A stretch of DNA of 64,000 nt from Astropecten irregularis (taxonomy: Eukaryota; Echinodermata; Asteroidea; Paxillosida; Astropectinidae), in NCBI GenBank assembly GCA_963971285.1, contig OZ020247.1, forward strand, positions 15,768,614-15,832,613. Reading direction: 5' to 3'. Position 1 is the stretch's first letter, and the number at the start of each line of letters is the position of its first letter. This document shows, piece after piece, positions 9,701-19,400 of the stretch. Below the pieces are notes generated by a model. It had not been told where the DNA came from and did not search any database. It saw only the letters and a list, made by a program, of their open reading frames with translations. The translations under genes were made by a program, and so were the position numbers.

Positions 9701-11432
9701 GTGGAGGCATTCATTGCCTTGGGTACCCTAATTAAGGTGACCATATTTTGTTGAGATGATCCGGGGACTGTGATCCGTGTCCTGGGTGAATTTTGAAAAT
9801 GTTTTGAATCCAGATGGTGCCTACATGCAAAATGGTGGCATCTATGGACATCTTGTTCAGTTTACATGAGTGGGTTACATACTTACATGTCTTAGGTGGT
9901 TGCCTTTGCATACTTCTCCGAAGAATGGATCTTCTTCAGCACAGCATTGGTGTTCATTTTTTTTTTTTTTTGGACAATTAGAATTTTCGGGGGCATTTTG
10001 TCGACGGAATCTGGGACATTTTCGGGGAAAATTTTTCATCGGGGACGGCACTGTCAAATCGGGGACTGTCCCTGGAAATCGGGGACGTCTGGTCACCTTA
10101 AGGTACCCCTTCCAATCCTATTTGTACTTTAAAGAGACCATCAGTCTTGTTCCAGTGTGAGGGACTAGTTTCTCCACACCATAGGGGCGGGGGCTTTCAT
10201 TATTGCCTGGCTGTGGACTAGGTACCCCTTCCAGTCCTATAATACTTGGGTTGTGAAGAGTCCATCAGTCACATTTCAAGTGTAGGCGAGGCAGCATCTC
10301 CACATTGTTCCAAATTACAATGTAGCCTTTATGTTGATGGAGCAGCCAATGATATCATCTGTCTGTTCTCTGCAGGGCCGTCTGGTGTTGTCCAATAAGA
10401 TTGCCCGTTTGATAGCTTTCTTCTATGTGATGATCCTGCACATACTGGTGTTCCTGGTACTGTACAAGATGGCGTATACCGCCGCCTGCAAGAGAGATTC
10501 TGCTGAAGACTGCTACCATCAGTAAGTAGTCGTTAGATTTTTACACAGCCTCAAACCCCCATTTATACAAGGAAATTTTCTCAGAAAAATGTTGTCTAAT
10601 TCCACGGAGAGAGTTCATTTCCAATTTGAAATCATCAATGGCATATTGCACATCATTGCATGGACAATAAGCTAATTCTGCAATTTCACACAGAACACAT
10701 CATGAGCTACCATTTTAGTTGTAAACTGTAGGTATACAGCTCTTAAAGTCATCAGAGCCACTGAAAAAACAAAGAAAGAAAAAGATAGGTAGCCGGATAG
10801 ACTGTGGGGTTTACTAAATGGAGGCTCAGGCTCAGGCTCCGTCATCCACATGCTGAAAATATAGGTTGTGATTTTTCATTGAACCTGAGGCTCTGTTTTC
10901 CTTTTCAAACCAGAGAATCTACTTCCGAATCGCAGCCAAAAGCCTCTATTTTGACAGATACCCGTCATTTTATAATGGTTTCAATGAAGCCAGAGCCTGA
11001 GCCTGAACCTCCGTTTCGTAAACGCCCATAGTCTGCCATAAAGCGAAAACTGCTGCCATGTTGGCTGCATGGTAACTAGCTGTGTTTCCTGTGAAGCAAA
11101 ACTGGTGCCAGCATGGCTGGTAACCCGTGCTTGTTATAAATCAAAATTGGTGCTAAGTCACCTGGTAACCAGTGTTTTATTCCTGAGGGTAAATCCGGCC
11201 TCAAGACAGTTGGTAAGCTACGTTCTTGCTATAAAGCAGAACTTGACCCAAGTTGCTCGGTACTCTGTGTTTTCTATAAGGCAAGGCTTGCCCAAGCTAG
11301 CTGGTAACCGTTGTAATGTCTCATTCAATTCATGTTTGTCTCTGTTTTAGATTTCAAGAACACATGAACCATTTCCATCCTGGAGACAAGGTACCACCGA
11401 ACTTAATGCACGTCCCCGGTCACGGTGAATAA
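6724..11432 (+). CDS. CUX1: CASP-specific alternative 3' exons of the Cux/CASP locus (C-terminal 271 residues)
   Basis: Seven exons join in phase: 6724-6863, 7503-7581, 8276-8382, 9130-9249, 9454-9597, 10376-10521 and 11351-11432 (TAA at 11430-11432). The first starts with two bases of a codon, so an upstream exon outside the window must end in phase 1. The product is the C-terminal part of CASP, a Golgi coiled-coil golgin. It has a coiled coil (QAQHTELVRTSEDQRHLIAK), then the CASP_C hallmarks SQRERFRLRNQELE, DNIKLYEKIRFLQSY, QYEQRLDPFNSFSRKEKQRK and LSPFDKATLSMGRLVLSNK. A single tail-anchor membrane helix follows (LIAFFYVMILHILVFLVLYK), then a short Cys-containing lumenal tail. Vertebrate CASP is about 680 residues and shares roughly its first 400 with Cux, so the 271 residues here would be the whole CASP-specific part. 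Family identity is sure; the join to upstream shared exons is inferred from vertebrate CUX1. Confidence 0.93.
6890..7400 (-). pseudogene. Non-LTR retrotransposon fragment (C-terminal reverse transcriptase region)
   Basis: On the minus strand, 7161-7388 encodes KIRVFRSLVLPVLLCGSETW followed by RPLNVFGTGSLRRILGY. This is the conserved end of the reverse transcriptase thumb region in many animal LINEs. Further downstream coding matter to about 6890 is frameshifted. It is a dead fragment inside a CASP intron, antisense to the gene. Confidence 0.75.
7590..8210 (+). repeat. Pyrimidine-rich tract in a CASP intron
   Basis: About 600 bp of the plus strand are strongly C/T-biased, with runs such as CCTCTTCCTTATCC, CCTTTCTCTCC and CACCCTCTTCCTTACTC. 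There is no clean repeat unit. The open frames across it are composition artefacts. Confidence 0.6.
9736..10097. mobile_element. TTAA-flanked MITE with GGTGACC termini
   Basis: The element starts GGTGACCATATTTTG and ends TCTGGTCACC, with a TTAA duplication on both sides (9732-9735 and 10098-10101). Its right part reiterates CGGGGAC motifs. It is unrelated in sequence to family A. It is non-autonomous and lies in a CASP intron. Confidence 0.75.
10806..11027. mobile_element. Hexamer-ended inverted-repeat element, family E
   Basis: The ends are GTTTACTAAATGGAGGCTCAG on the left and CCTCCGTTTCGTAAAC on the right, each continued inward by two or more copies of a CAGGCT/AGCCTG hexamer. The interior matches 3735-3994 and 57203-57443. 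No coding potential is evident. Confidence 0.65.
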
Positions 11433-11667
11433 CAGAAAGAACTGTTCCGGCACATCGTCCTGACTACGTCTGTATGTAAATACACATGGGAACAATATTA
11501 CCATTATAGGAGATGAAAGGAGGGAACCAGTGATATATGTCCATGGTGCAACATTGTCATGACTGTAGTCTGTTGTGGTTTGTTGGTTGGGTACCAGTCA
11601 ATTTTTCAGTTGGTTAACTAACATGTAGCATTTGGAGGTGATGTATGGGATTTGTACAGTACACAAA

Positions 11668-11911
11668 GGGGCCAATTTCATGGAGGTGTTAGGCACTAAA
11701 AAATTGCTTCGCACAAAATGTCTTGCTCAATAAAACAAACCACCATTAAAAATTCTATATGATATTCATGGTCAGCGAACACTAACAGCCAAAAATTAAG
11801 AACAATCACAGGTGATACACAACAAATTTGGTTATTAATCCTGTATGCCTTAAGACATAAATGTCATGGTTAGCAAATTTGTGTGCTAAGCAGGGCTGTG
11901 AAATTGGCCCC
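11668..11911. mobile_element. MITE, family C copy
   Basis: The ends are GGGGCCAATTTCATGGAG and CTGTGAAATTGGCCCC. The interior includes CAATAAAACAAACC and GATATTCATGGTCAGCG, also seen in the copies at 47041-47281 and 61105-61334. Confidence 0.7.
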
Positions 11912-12424
11912 TGATATGCACTTGATATCTTGAGAATTACCCCTGTAACGTTTGGTTACCAACACTGCATTGTTTGCATGACGTTTCTTTCATTGCTTAT
12001 TATTTCCAATCTAAAAAGGTCCTTTTTTGAAATGTTGGTTTTGGGATAAAGCTCCGTCTGTTGAGAAATGCTTTTGGCTTTTGGCTGAAGTCAAAGTTAC
12101 GTTTCCTTGTTCAAAACAGGAGTACCCATTTCCAAGTTATAGTCAATAACCCTCAATTTATCACAGTTCTTTGTTTTTGAAGGTTTTTAATAGAATTATT
12201 TTTTTATTTGTTAAGTATTAAATTGGGTAATATTTTAGTCAGGTTGGGTCAAATTGTGCATGATGATACATTTTATTTGGTGAGACTTTTTAGCTCATTG
12301 TTGTTAAATGACAGGCCAGTAATTCTATTGAACCCCAAATTAAATTTGATTAAAAAGCCGCATCCTCTTTGAGTGATCCCCCGTGTACTGTTTCTCAGGT
12401 TGCAGCATTGCTGCGAGTATCGAT

Positions 12425-12620
12425 AAAATGATCCTTGGGACATAGCAGTATGTGAGTGGTTTCATGGCTTCTGACTGCCAAATGAACAGAGGTAATAGAC
12501 TATTAGGGACATCACCGACATAGGGCTGGGTAGCTCAGTTGGTAAGAGCGCCGGTATTGTATTCCGGAGGTCGCTGGTTTGAACCCCGCTCCAGTCAATT
12601 TTTGTTTATTCACTTTTAAA
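12425..12620 (+). repeat. tRNA-Thr-like SINE
   Basis: The tRNA-like head at 12524-12597 has an acceptor stem (GGCTGGG pairing with TCCAGTC), an A box (TAGCTCAGTTGG) and a B box (GGTTTGAACCC). Its anticodon loop reads ATTGTAT, anticodon TGT (Thr). A T-T mismatch in the anticodon stem and a mismatch in the T stem argue against a working tRNA. Flanking sequence from about 12425 recurs in reverse at 20440-20592, so the whole unit is a dispersed SINE. Confidence 0.7.
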
Positions 12621-13038
12621 GAATCCCAAATTAGCGAAATATTAACAAAAATAAGTAAAATGTGTATCATTGAAAATTAGGAACCCTTAATTCCCTATTC
12701 CTTTGTGTTATTGTATTTTGTTTAAGCCTAATTTTTGTTTTCTTATCCATTTCTGGGTTATACGTTCACTGCTCTGCTACACTACTTATTACTTGCATCA
12801 GGTTTGGCATTTTAAATCTTAGAAAGTCAGTAGCTGTAAGTTTCAAATTTGCAAATATTAAATAGAATAAAGTCAGTAATATATTTCATTTAAACAAACA
12901 ACATTTGATGTCAAATCTATGATTTATTTGACACATTCCTGATGAATGAAGTACATGTATTGTTAAAATGCAACAAAATGTTTATTTACACTGGAATATT
13001 GAAACGGAGGGAAAATATGGACAATGTTTCATTGTTAA

Positions 13039-13396
13039 AGGTAATTTCTTACTTTGGTTTTTATCACAGAAATCCAGATTCATGGGCAAAAATATCAAGA
13101 CAGATACAGTAACAATTATCTGTGAAATTCCCAGTCCCATGCAGTGCCCACTTTTTGAGAAAAAACTGACAAAAACCCACTGTATTTTAAAATCTGTTAA
13201 CAGGATTTTGTATATTCCGAAGATCAAAATTGTTTTTGTCAATTGGTTTTACTTTTTTGGGGGGGATAAATACAGCATTTCGGACAGAAAAACTGTAATG
13301 GTATGTTTCTACCATCACCATCTTTATACCCTGTAAGTTATACGTAAATCTGTGAAGATTTCAGTTTCATTATGCTACCAAAGTACGATACCACAT
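13039..13396 (+). mobile_element. MITE, family A copy
   Basis: The element runs AGGTAATTTCTTACTTTGG to CCAAAGTACGATACCACAT, with TTAA at 13035-13038 and 13397-13400. The interior landmarks are in family order. Confidence 0.75.
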
Positions 13397-14149
13397 TTAA
13401 AATGCATTACAGCATTAAATCATTCTAAGCTACAGTTTACAGTATCTTTTTCAGCCCAACTGGAGAATGCATGCACATTCCATTTCCAGAATGTCCATTT
13501 GCACCATTTTCCCATACGCAGCAAATTAGATAATTAGATCCAACTTTTTTTAAAGAAAATTTCAACCAAAAAGATCTAAAAAAGTGTTTTCATTGTTTCA
13601 AAGTTACAAACATTTTTAACATAATGTACAAAAGCCAATTCACATTGTAGAAAAATTACACAAAATCTACAAATCTGCCAACATTTTTTTTTTTTCATGG
13701 ACCAGTTTCACAGGGCTGAGGTAGGGAGCACATTTCTTTGGAAATTAAACATAAAAATCAAGATTTGATACCAACATTTTGACAGCTTTAGCTATTGACT
13801 GATTCTAACAATCCAAACTTCATCTGACTACAAACTACACCAACAAATTCCTGCATAACTCTCCCTTGTTCAAACCACACCCCTCACACAAAAGCTGCAT
13901 TGTGTTCAATGGACCACGCCTTAGTAGTGAGCCAAGTACTGTCTGCTGTGTGTATGAGCATCAATCTTTCTTCAGTACATGGCCAGGCAGGGTGTGCACA
14001 CATGAGGATTCTGGATACTACATCAAGGAAGGGCACATGTATCAGTATGCAGCATGAAGCTGATGCAATGGTCAACAGCACTTCATTGATGTAATAGTAA
14101 AACTGTTGTGTTTAATAAAGAAGTCTTCTTCTTATCATGTCCACACACA

Positions 14150-14500
14150 TCAGATGTTGTATTTCAGCCAAAGCTGGACACAGCTCCTAGCAACATCATT
14201 GTACTCTGCAAGGTCCTCAGCTTTGCATTTGTGCTCCAATAGAGGACACTTCAAGAGGTGCTCCATAGTTTGTGGCTCAGTGCCACATATACAGGTCACA
14301 TCATCAGTGTGGTGGAAACCCTACTTCTTCAGACACACCCTGCATCGGCCAGTTCCATTAGTGGCATGCAGCTAACCACTTTGGAGCACTCTTTGGACTT
14401 GTCTCCATCATGCTCAGTGCTAGCCACATTTGTGAGGGAAAATGCTACTCTAGCTACAACCCAGAAAGGATTTTCCATTTAGTCCATCACTGTTTGGGCA
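14150..14500 (-). pseudogene. Non-LTR retrotransposon tail (3' end of ORF2)
   Basis: The minus strand reads TCICGTEPQTMEHLLKCPLL, then EHKCKAEDLAEYNDVARSC and ends LWLKYNI at a stop codon (14150-14152). Cys-x-Cys followed by MEHLLKCP is a common end of animal LINE reverse transcriptases. An in-frame TAG lies just upstream, in a CLKK-stop-GFHH context where LINEs usually have Trp, so the copy is dead. Earlier residues (NGTGRCRVC) fit the same family. Confidence 0.75.
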
Positions 14501-15964
14501 AGACATCGCCTTTCTACCAAAGGAAACGGAACTGGCGGGAACACAAGGACGTCATGTGATGTTGAGGTACGTGAGTCTAATCTTTAGTATACTAACAAAC
14601 TCATATGTATTGGGAAGCATTCCACTAACAGTCTACATGTATATGGAAATAGTGTGAGTACTGTTCTGTGACCTTTACTAATCATGTATTATACCTTTTT
14701 AATAGCTAATACTGGATTGAAGTTATGATGAACTTCAATTTCAGCTTTGAACAAGAGGGGAAGCATGTATGAAAAGTGAGTTTTAGGGGGATTTTTGACC
14801 TGCAATGATAAACTTTGAATGCAGCGGCAGACATTTTTCTCAAAACGCCCTCTGTTGTGAGTACCAGTTCAGTCCCATTGGGTTTGTACATTACATAGGC
14901 TGTCAAAATGCTATCCGTCAGTGGAAATCTTTTTTCCTTATATCTAACAATCTTTTCCCTACTTTCTTCTGCAGAAAGGTGTTATATTTATACCATAAAA
15001 CGGATTATAAATTGGCAAGCCATTTCACAAAAAACCATTTAATTGTTGCTAACATATGCAGCCTTATTGACAGGCAGTCTTTACAAATAATGTTAACAAA
15101 CTTAATTATTTACATAACCAATGAATATTAATATCGCTGGCCCCCTTTTGTTTATGAATTATCTACATAAAACATGCTTAAGGTATACATGTATATATCA
15201 CAAAGGGAATCGCTAGGAATTATGGGATGCACAAGGGTCGATAGGGCGCCACCACCTGCTTACTTTTTGAAAATGTGAGTGAAATTCTCTTATTGTGCAC
15301 TGTGTCTGTGAACTTGCAGTTCGAACCAGACGTATCCCACAATGCTTTCCAGAAGCGCCCTCTCTTGGTGAAAATGCTATTTGCGTTTAACCTTACGAAC
15401 ATGATGAAAATAGTAGATGGCAGAGGATGCGTATTGGTCTTTTAATAGGAAAGGGACCATGCAACTTAACAAAAGAAATCTTAAAATGTATCTACAAGAC
15501 TGGGGACATTTTAATTATAGCCCCCCCCCCATAAACAAGACTAATTTTTTGAAACAAAAAGAGAATGACCATAGCCATATAGCTATAGCTCCATGCTATG
15601 ACCAACATGTATACATGTACATTATAGATTAGGTTTAACAAAACATGCATTTGCCATGTCAATGTACAATGGTATACACAATATGTAGGCTATGTACAAT
15701 CAGTGGACCTAAGACTTAAGCTAAAGGAAGAAGAAGAATGATAATACCGTATTAAGCCTAAAACATAAAACAATTATGCTCAAAATATGGAGCCAGTGTT
15801 AAAACGACAATTTCAGTAGATAAATGCGATTTGTTGTGACCTTGTCTTAGTTTGTTTTAAGAGTAATTTATGATCGCTGAATTGTATCGTCACTTTTAAT
15901 AGTTGAGAAATTGAATTTATAGGTCTCCACATAAAAGAATGTTTTAATATACCTGTAGTCAATT

Positions 15965-16102
15965 TCACTATCTCATAGTAACTTTTTACTATCAATTGTA
16001 GGACTTACATGTATGATGCATTACGGCCCTACATAGGATATGATGGGTTATCCTCCATAACTTGAGTTACAATCGATCGCAAGGCTTTGTGAAATCGACT
16101 CC
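15965..16102. mobile_element. Family D fragment
   Basis: It carries CTATCAATTGTAGGACTTAC, CCCTACATAGGATATGATGG, ACGATCGCAAGGC-like and GTGAAATCGACTCC motifs in family D order. The left end is truncated. Confidence 0.5.
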
Positions 16103-16406
16103 TATTGGCACAAGGTTGTGAAAACTGGACTATTTCAGTCAATGAGGGCGCTAGACCGATACCGGAATCACTGGACCTAGTTCAGTGTTTTTAATTGGTA
16201 TTTTAAACAGAATCCAGAGGCATCTACTAATTTACCGATAGTCAACATTTTCACAACAGATCATTTTTTTTAAACTTCTTTTAACGGCATGTTCAAACTA
16301 CAGACCACTTTTACACACATGCACTACTACAAAAACGTAACACAGGAACATGAAGTCATAAAAAACGGGTTTACATTTCAGGTTTGTTCCTCGATACTCA
16401 AATTAC

Positions 16407-19400
16407 TCAACTGAGTAGTTCCCTCAGGGCGGCCATGTTTGAGCTCTCGTCGCCCGATACCGGGACTTTCTCAATCAACTGTAAATGAAGAAAACAACAA
16501 CTGAAGATTAAAAATTGATAATTTTTAATGTCATACTTTGGTTTTTGTCAAAGAAATGCAGATTCATGGGCACAAATATCAAGACAGATACAAGTCGCGG
16601 TCATCTGTGAAATTCCCAGTCCCATACGGTGCCCACTTTTGAGAAAACAGTAAAAAAAAAACGCCCATGGATTTTTGAAATCTTTTCACAGGATTTTTGA
16701 TCTTCCGAAGATCAAAATAGTTTTTGGTAGTCAATTGGTTTTACTCTTTTCTTGATAAAAACAGGATTTCAGACAGAACCATTTTAACAACTGTCACAAG
16801 TTCCTTCAAAGTTCCAAGTCCTACAATTGATATATTTTTATGGATTGTTGAATCTTGGAGTTTTTCTTTCTGATAGGAACCAGTGGGTTGGTTTTTTAAT
16901 AGAAACCTTTACCTGTTTGCAGTGATCAAACAATTCGTCCAAACGATACACCTCTGCATCGGCTTTGTGCCAGTTGTCTTCCAACACTCGAACCTGTTGT
17001 GATAATGCAATTTTTTAAGAAAAAGTTAGAAGCCGTAATTTACTATAAATCGTAGGACTTATGATGCATTTGCAGCCCTACGTAGAAGTCAAAGGATGGG
17101 TTATCCTTCGTAATTTGAGTTACGATTGATTGTAGGGCTTCTTGAAATTAACCCCTGGGGTCGATTTCACCAAACTCATCGTAACTTACTATCAATTGTA
17201 GGACTTATGTTGCATTGCAGCCCTACGTACTACTAAGGGTTATTCTCCATAACTAGAGTTAGGATCGATCGAAGGGCTTCAAGAAATTGACCCTTGGGGT
17301 CGCTTTCACCACACTAATTGTAACTTATTATCAAATCGTAGGACTTGGGATGTATTGCAGCCCTACGCACTACGAAGGGTTATAATTCATCGTAATTGAG
17401 TTACGATTGATTGTAGAATTTTCTGAAATCAACCCCTAATCTCATGAAGCTTACTTAGCAATACACTTAACAGAATTTTCGAGCCAGGCCTGTAATGGTT
17501 CAGATGAGGGCAGCCATAACTGATGGCTGCACACAGATTACCACATGGTGTGAACAACGTGAAAAGGCAGCCATCTTTGATGTCAATACCAACTCATTTT
17601 TGATACACACAACTTGGCGTTATGGAAAACGATTAATGTATGTATGGCACGAATAACGTCTGCAAACTCGAAAGATTTGAGTTTTTGCATGGTGACAATT
17701 GGTATGTGGGTTGGTTTGTGGAAACACCATGTAAGAATCGTTCGTACTTTCCCACTTCTTATTTTTGTCGCACTTCTCATAAGGTCTCAACCTTCAGACT
17801 AGCCTGCTCTAGTCATCACCAGGAGACAATTGAAATGAGGGAAGTGAGGTCTATGATTGCTGAGGATCCTCTAGAGCAAACTCCTTTTTCAACTAATCAG
17901 TAAGTTCAGGGAACTTCCACATACTGTCTTCTCGGTCAAGAGAGTGAAACTTACATGTCTGGTTGCTCTGGCATTCAGGCTCTCATAATGCTCTTGACGT
18001 TCCACCAGACGAACCCTCAGTTTATCCAACTGTGGGTAAAAACAAAAGGAGAGATAAAATAGAAAATCCCTGCCTTAAAGGTAGAATCATACGTTGGTAA
18101 AGTTGATAGAACAGCTGTGGGCTGTTCATAATTTGATTTGTCACAAACTTGTGAAATTTTCGTCTCAATTGATAATTGTAAAATAGGACTAGACAGCAGC
18201 GAAAAACCATTCCAATTATTTTGCGAAATTGTAAGGTAATTGTTATTGTAACGTTTTGATCAAAACTGTTTTTCGGTGTGTTTTTTTTTCTGGAAAATAA
18301 CTGTTTGTACCAGGTCCATCTTTATACCCTGTAAGTTACACATAAATTTGTAAACATGTCTGTTGTCGTTTCCTAACAAAGTATGACACCTTTAATTAAT
18401 TAAAGGAAGGTTTGGGATTTTACGTCAGAACTACCGCTACTGTTTTGAATTTTTGAATCCAAACTGGCTTCTTTGGAAGGTTTTCACAGCGTTTGAGTAA
18501 CAGTGCACCCACCTCTTTCTTGAGGCTCAGGTTTTCCTTGATCAGCTTTCCGCTGGCGGCCGTTTGCTGCGGTGCCACTGTCCCACTGGATTGGGATGAG
18601 CCTGATGACAGCACATTGTCCAGCTGTTCCTGCAAGTGGTCCTTCTCCCTCTGGACAATCCTGAGGCTGCTGGTCAGCTTGGCCTTTTCGGTTTGCAGGT
18701 TCTGTTGAAGAACCGAAAAACTACGTTTGAGAACAGAAAATGGAATGCTGATAAATTGTTTAGATGCAAAGCTGAAAAATGATGGGGAGAAAGTGAACTT
18801 TAATAGTGTAACAGCCATGAATAAGTGGAGACAAGACAACATAGACAATTCAGAAGAACCTTGAAAGACTGTATGCAAGCAAGATCCACAGTCAGGTAAG
18901 GCCTGACAACCTACATGACATGATTGGTGGGATTCGAACCATGGACCACAGAGGTGGAAGGCGAGGAAAAAAACACTAGTGTCAACCTGAAGGCGAAAAA
19001 ATGTTTTGATTCTGAACAAGGACGTAATTAGGCAAAGGGTGAGATGTAGCGTTGCATGTTCCGCTCGTTCGAGTCGAAGAGTACGGCTTTCGTTTACTAT
19101 CTTGCTGTTGTGAGAGAACTGTGAGAGTCAGTGTAGGCCAAGCTCTTCAGTTCCTCAAAGGCCTGCTGGCATTTCTCGTCCCGGAAGTAGTTTGCGGAAG
19201 TAGCCTCTTTTGACACTCCCCAACCAAGGTATACAGTTCCAGAGCGATTTTGGAGAAGGATGGAACATAGCGCCTATAATAGCTGGGTGAGATTGACAAA
19301 ATGGCAAAGTGCAAACCCCTCACCTCAATAGCTGTCTTCTGGTCTGAGAATCTCTCTAGATTGTCGGCCATGGCCTGCAGTCGCTGCTGAGCGTACTGCA

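Larger units (their letters stand above)
11433..16406. other. Convergent intergenic region between CASP and the astrin-like gene
   Basis: This contains the 3'UTRs of both genes, whose ends I cannot fix. Recognisable parts are a MITE at 11668-11911, a SINE at 12425-12620, a family A MITE at 13039-13396, a LINE pseudogene tail at 14150-14500 and a family D fragment at 15965-16102. The first AATAAA after the CASP stop, at 11729-11734, lies inside a MITE. I see nothing in 11912-12420, 12640-13030, 13400-14140 or 14570-15960. Confidence 0.6.

Noticed and set aside
9870..10160. 96-codon plus-strand frame
   Set aside because: It lies inside the TTAA element 9736-10097 and its reiterated CGGGGAC motifs.
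12524..12597. A working tRNA-Thr gene
   Set aside because: Stem mismatches and the presence of the same head with flanks in several other copies show it is a SINE.
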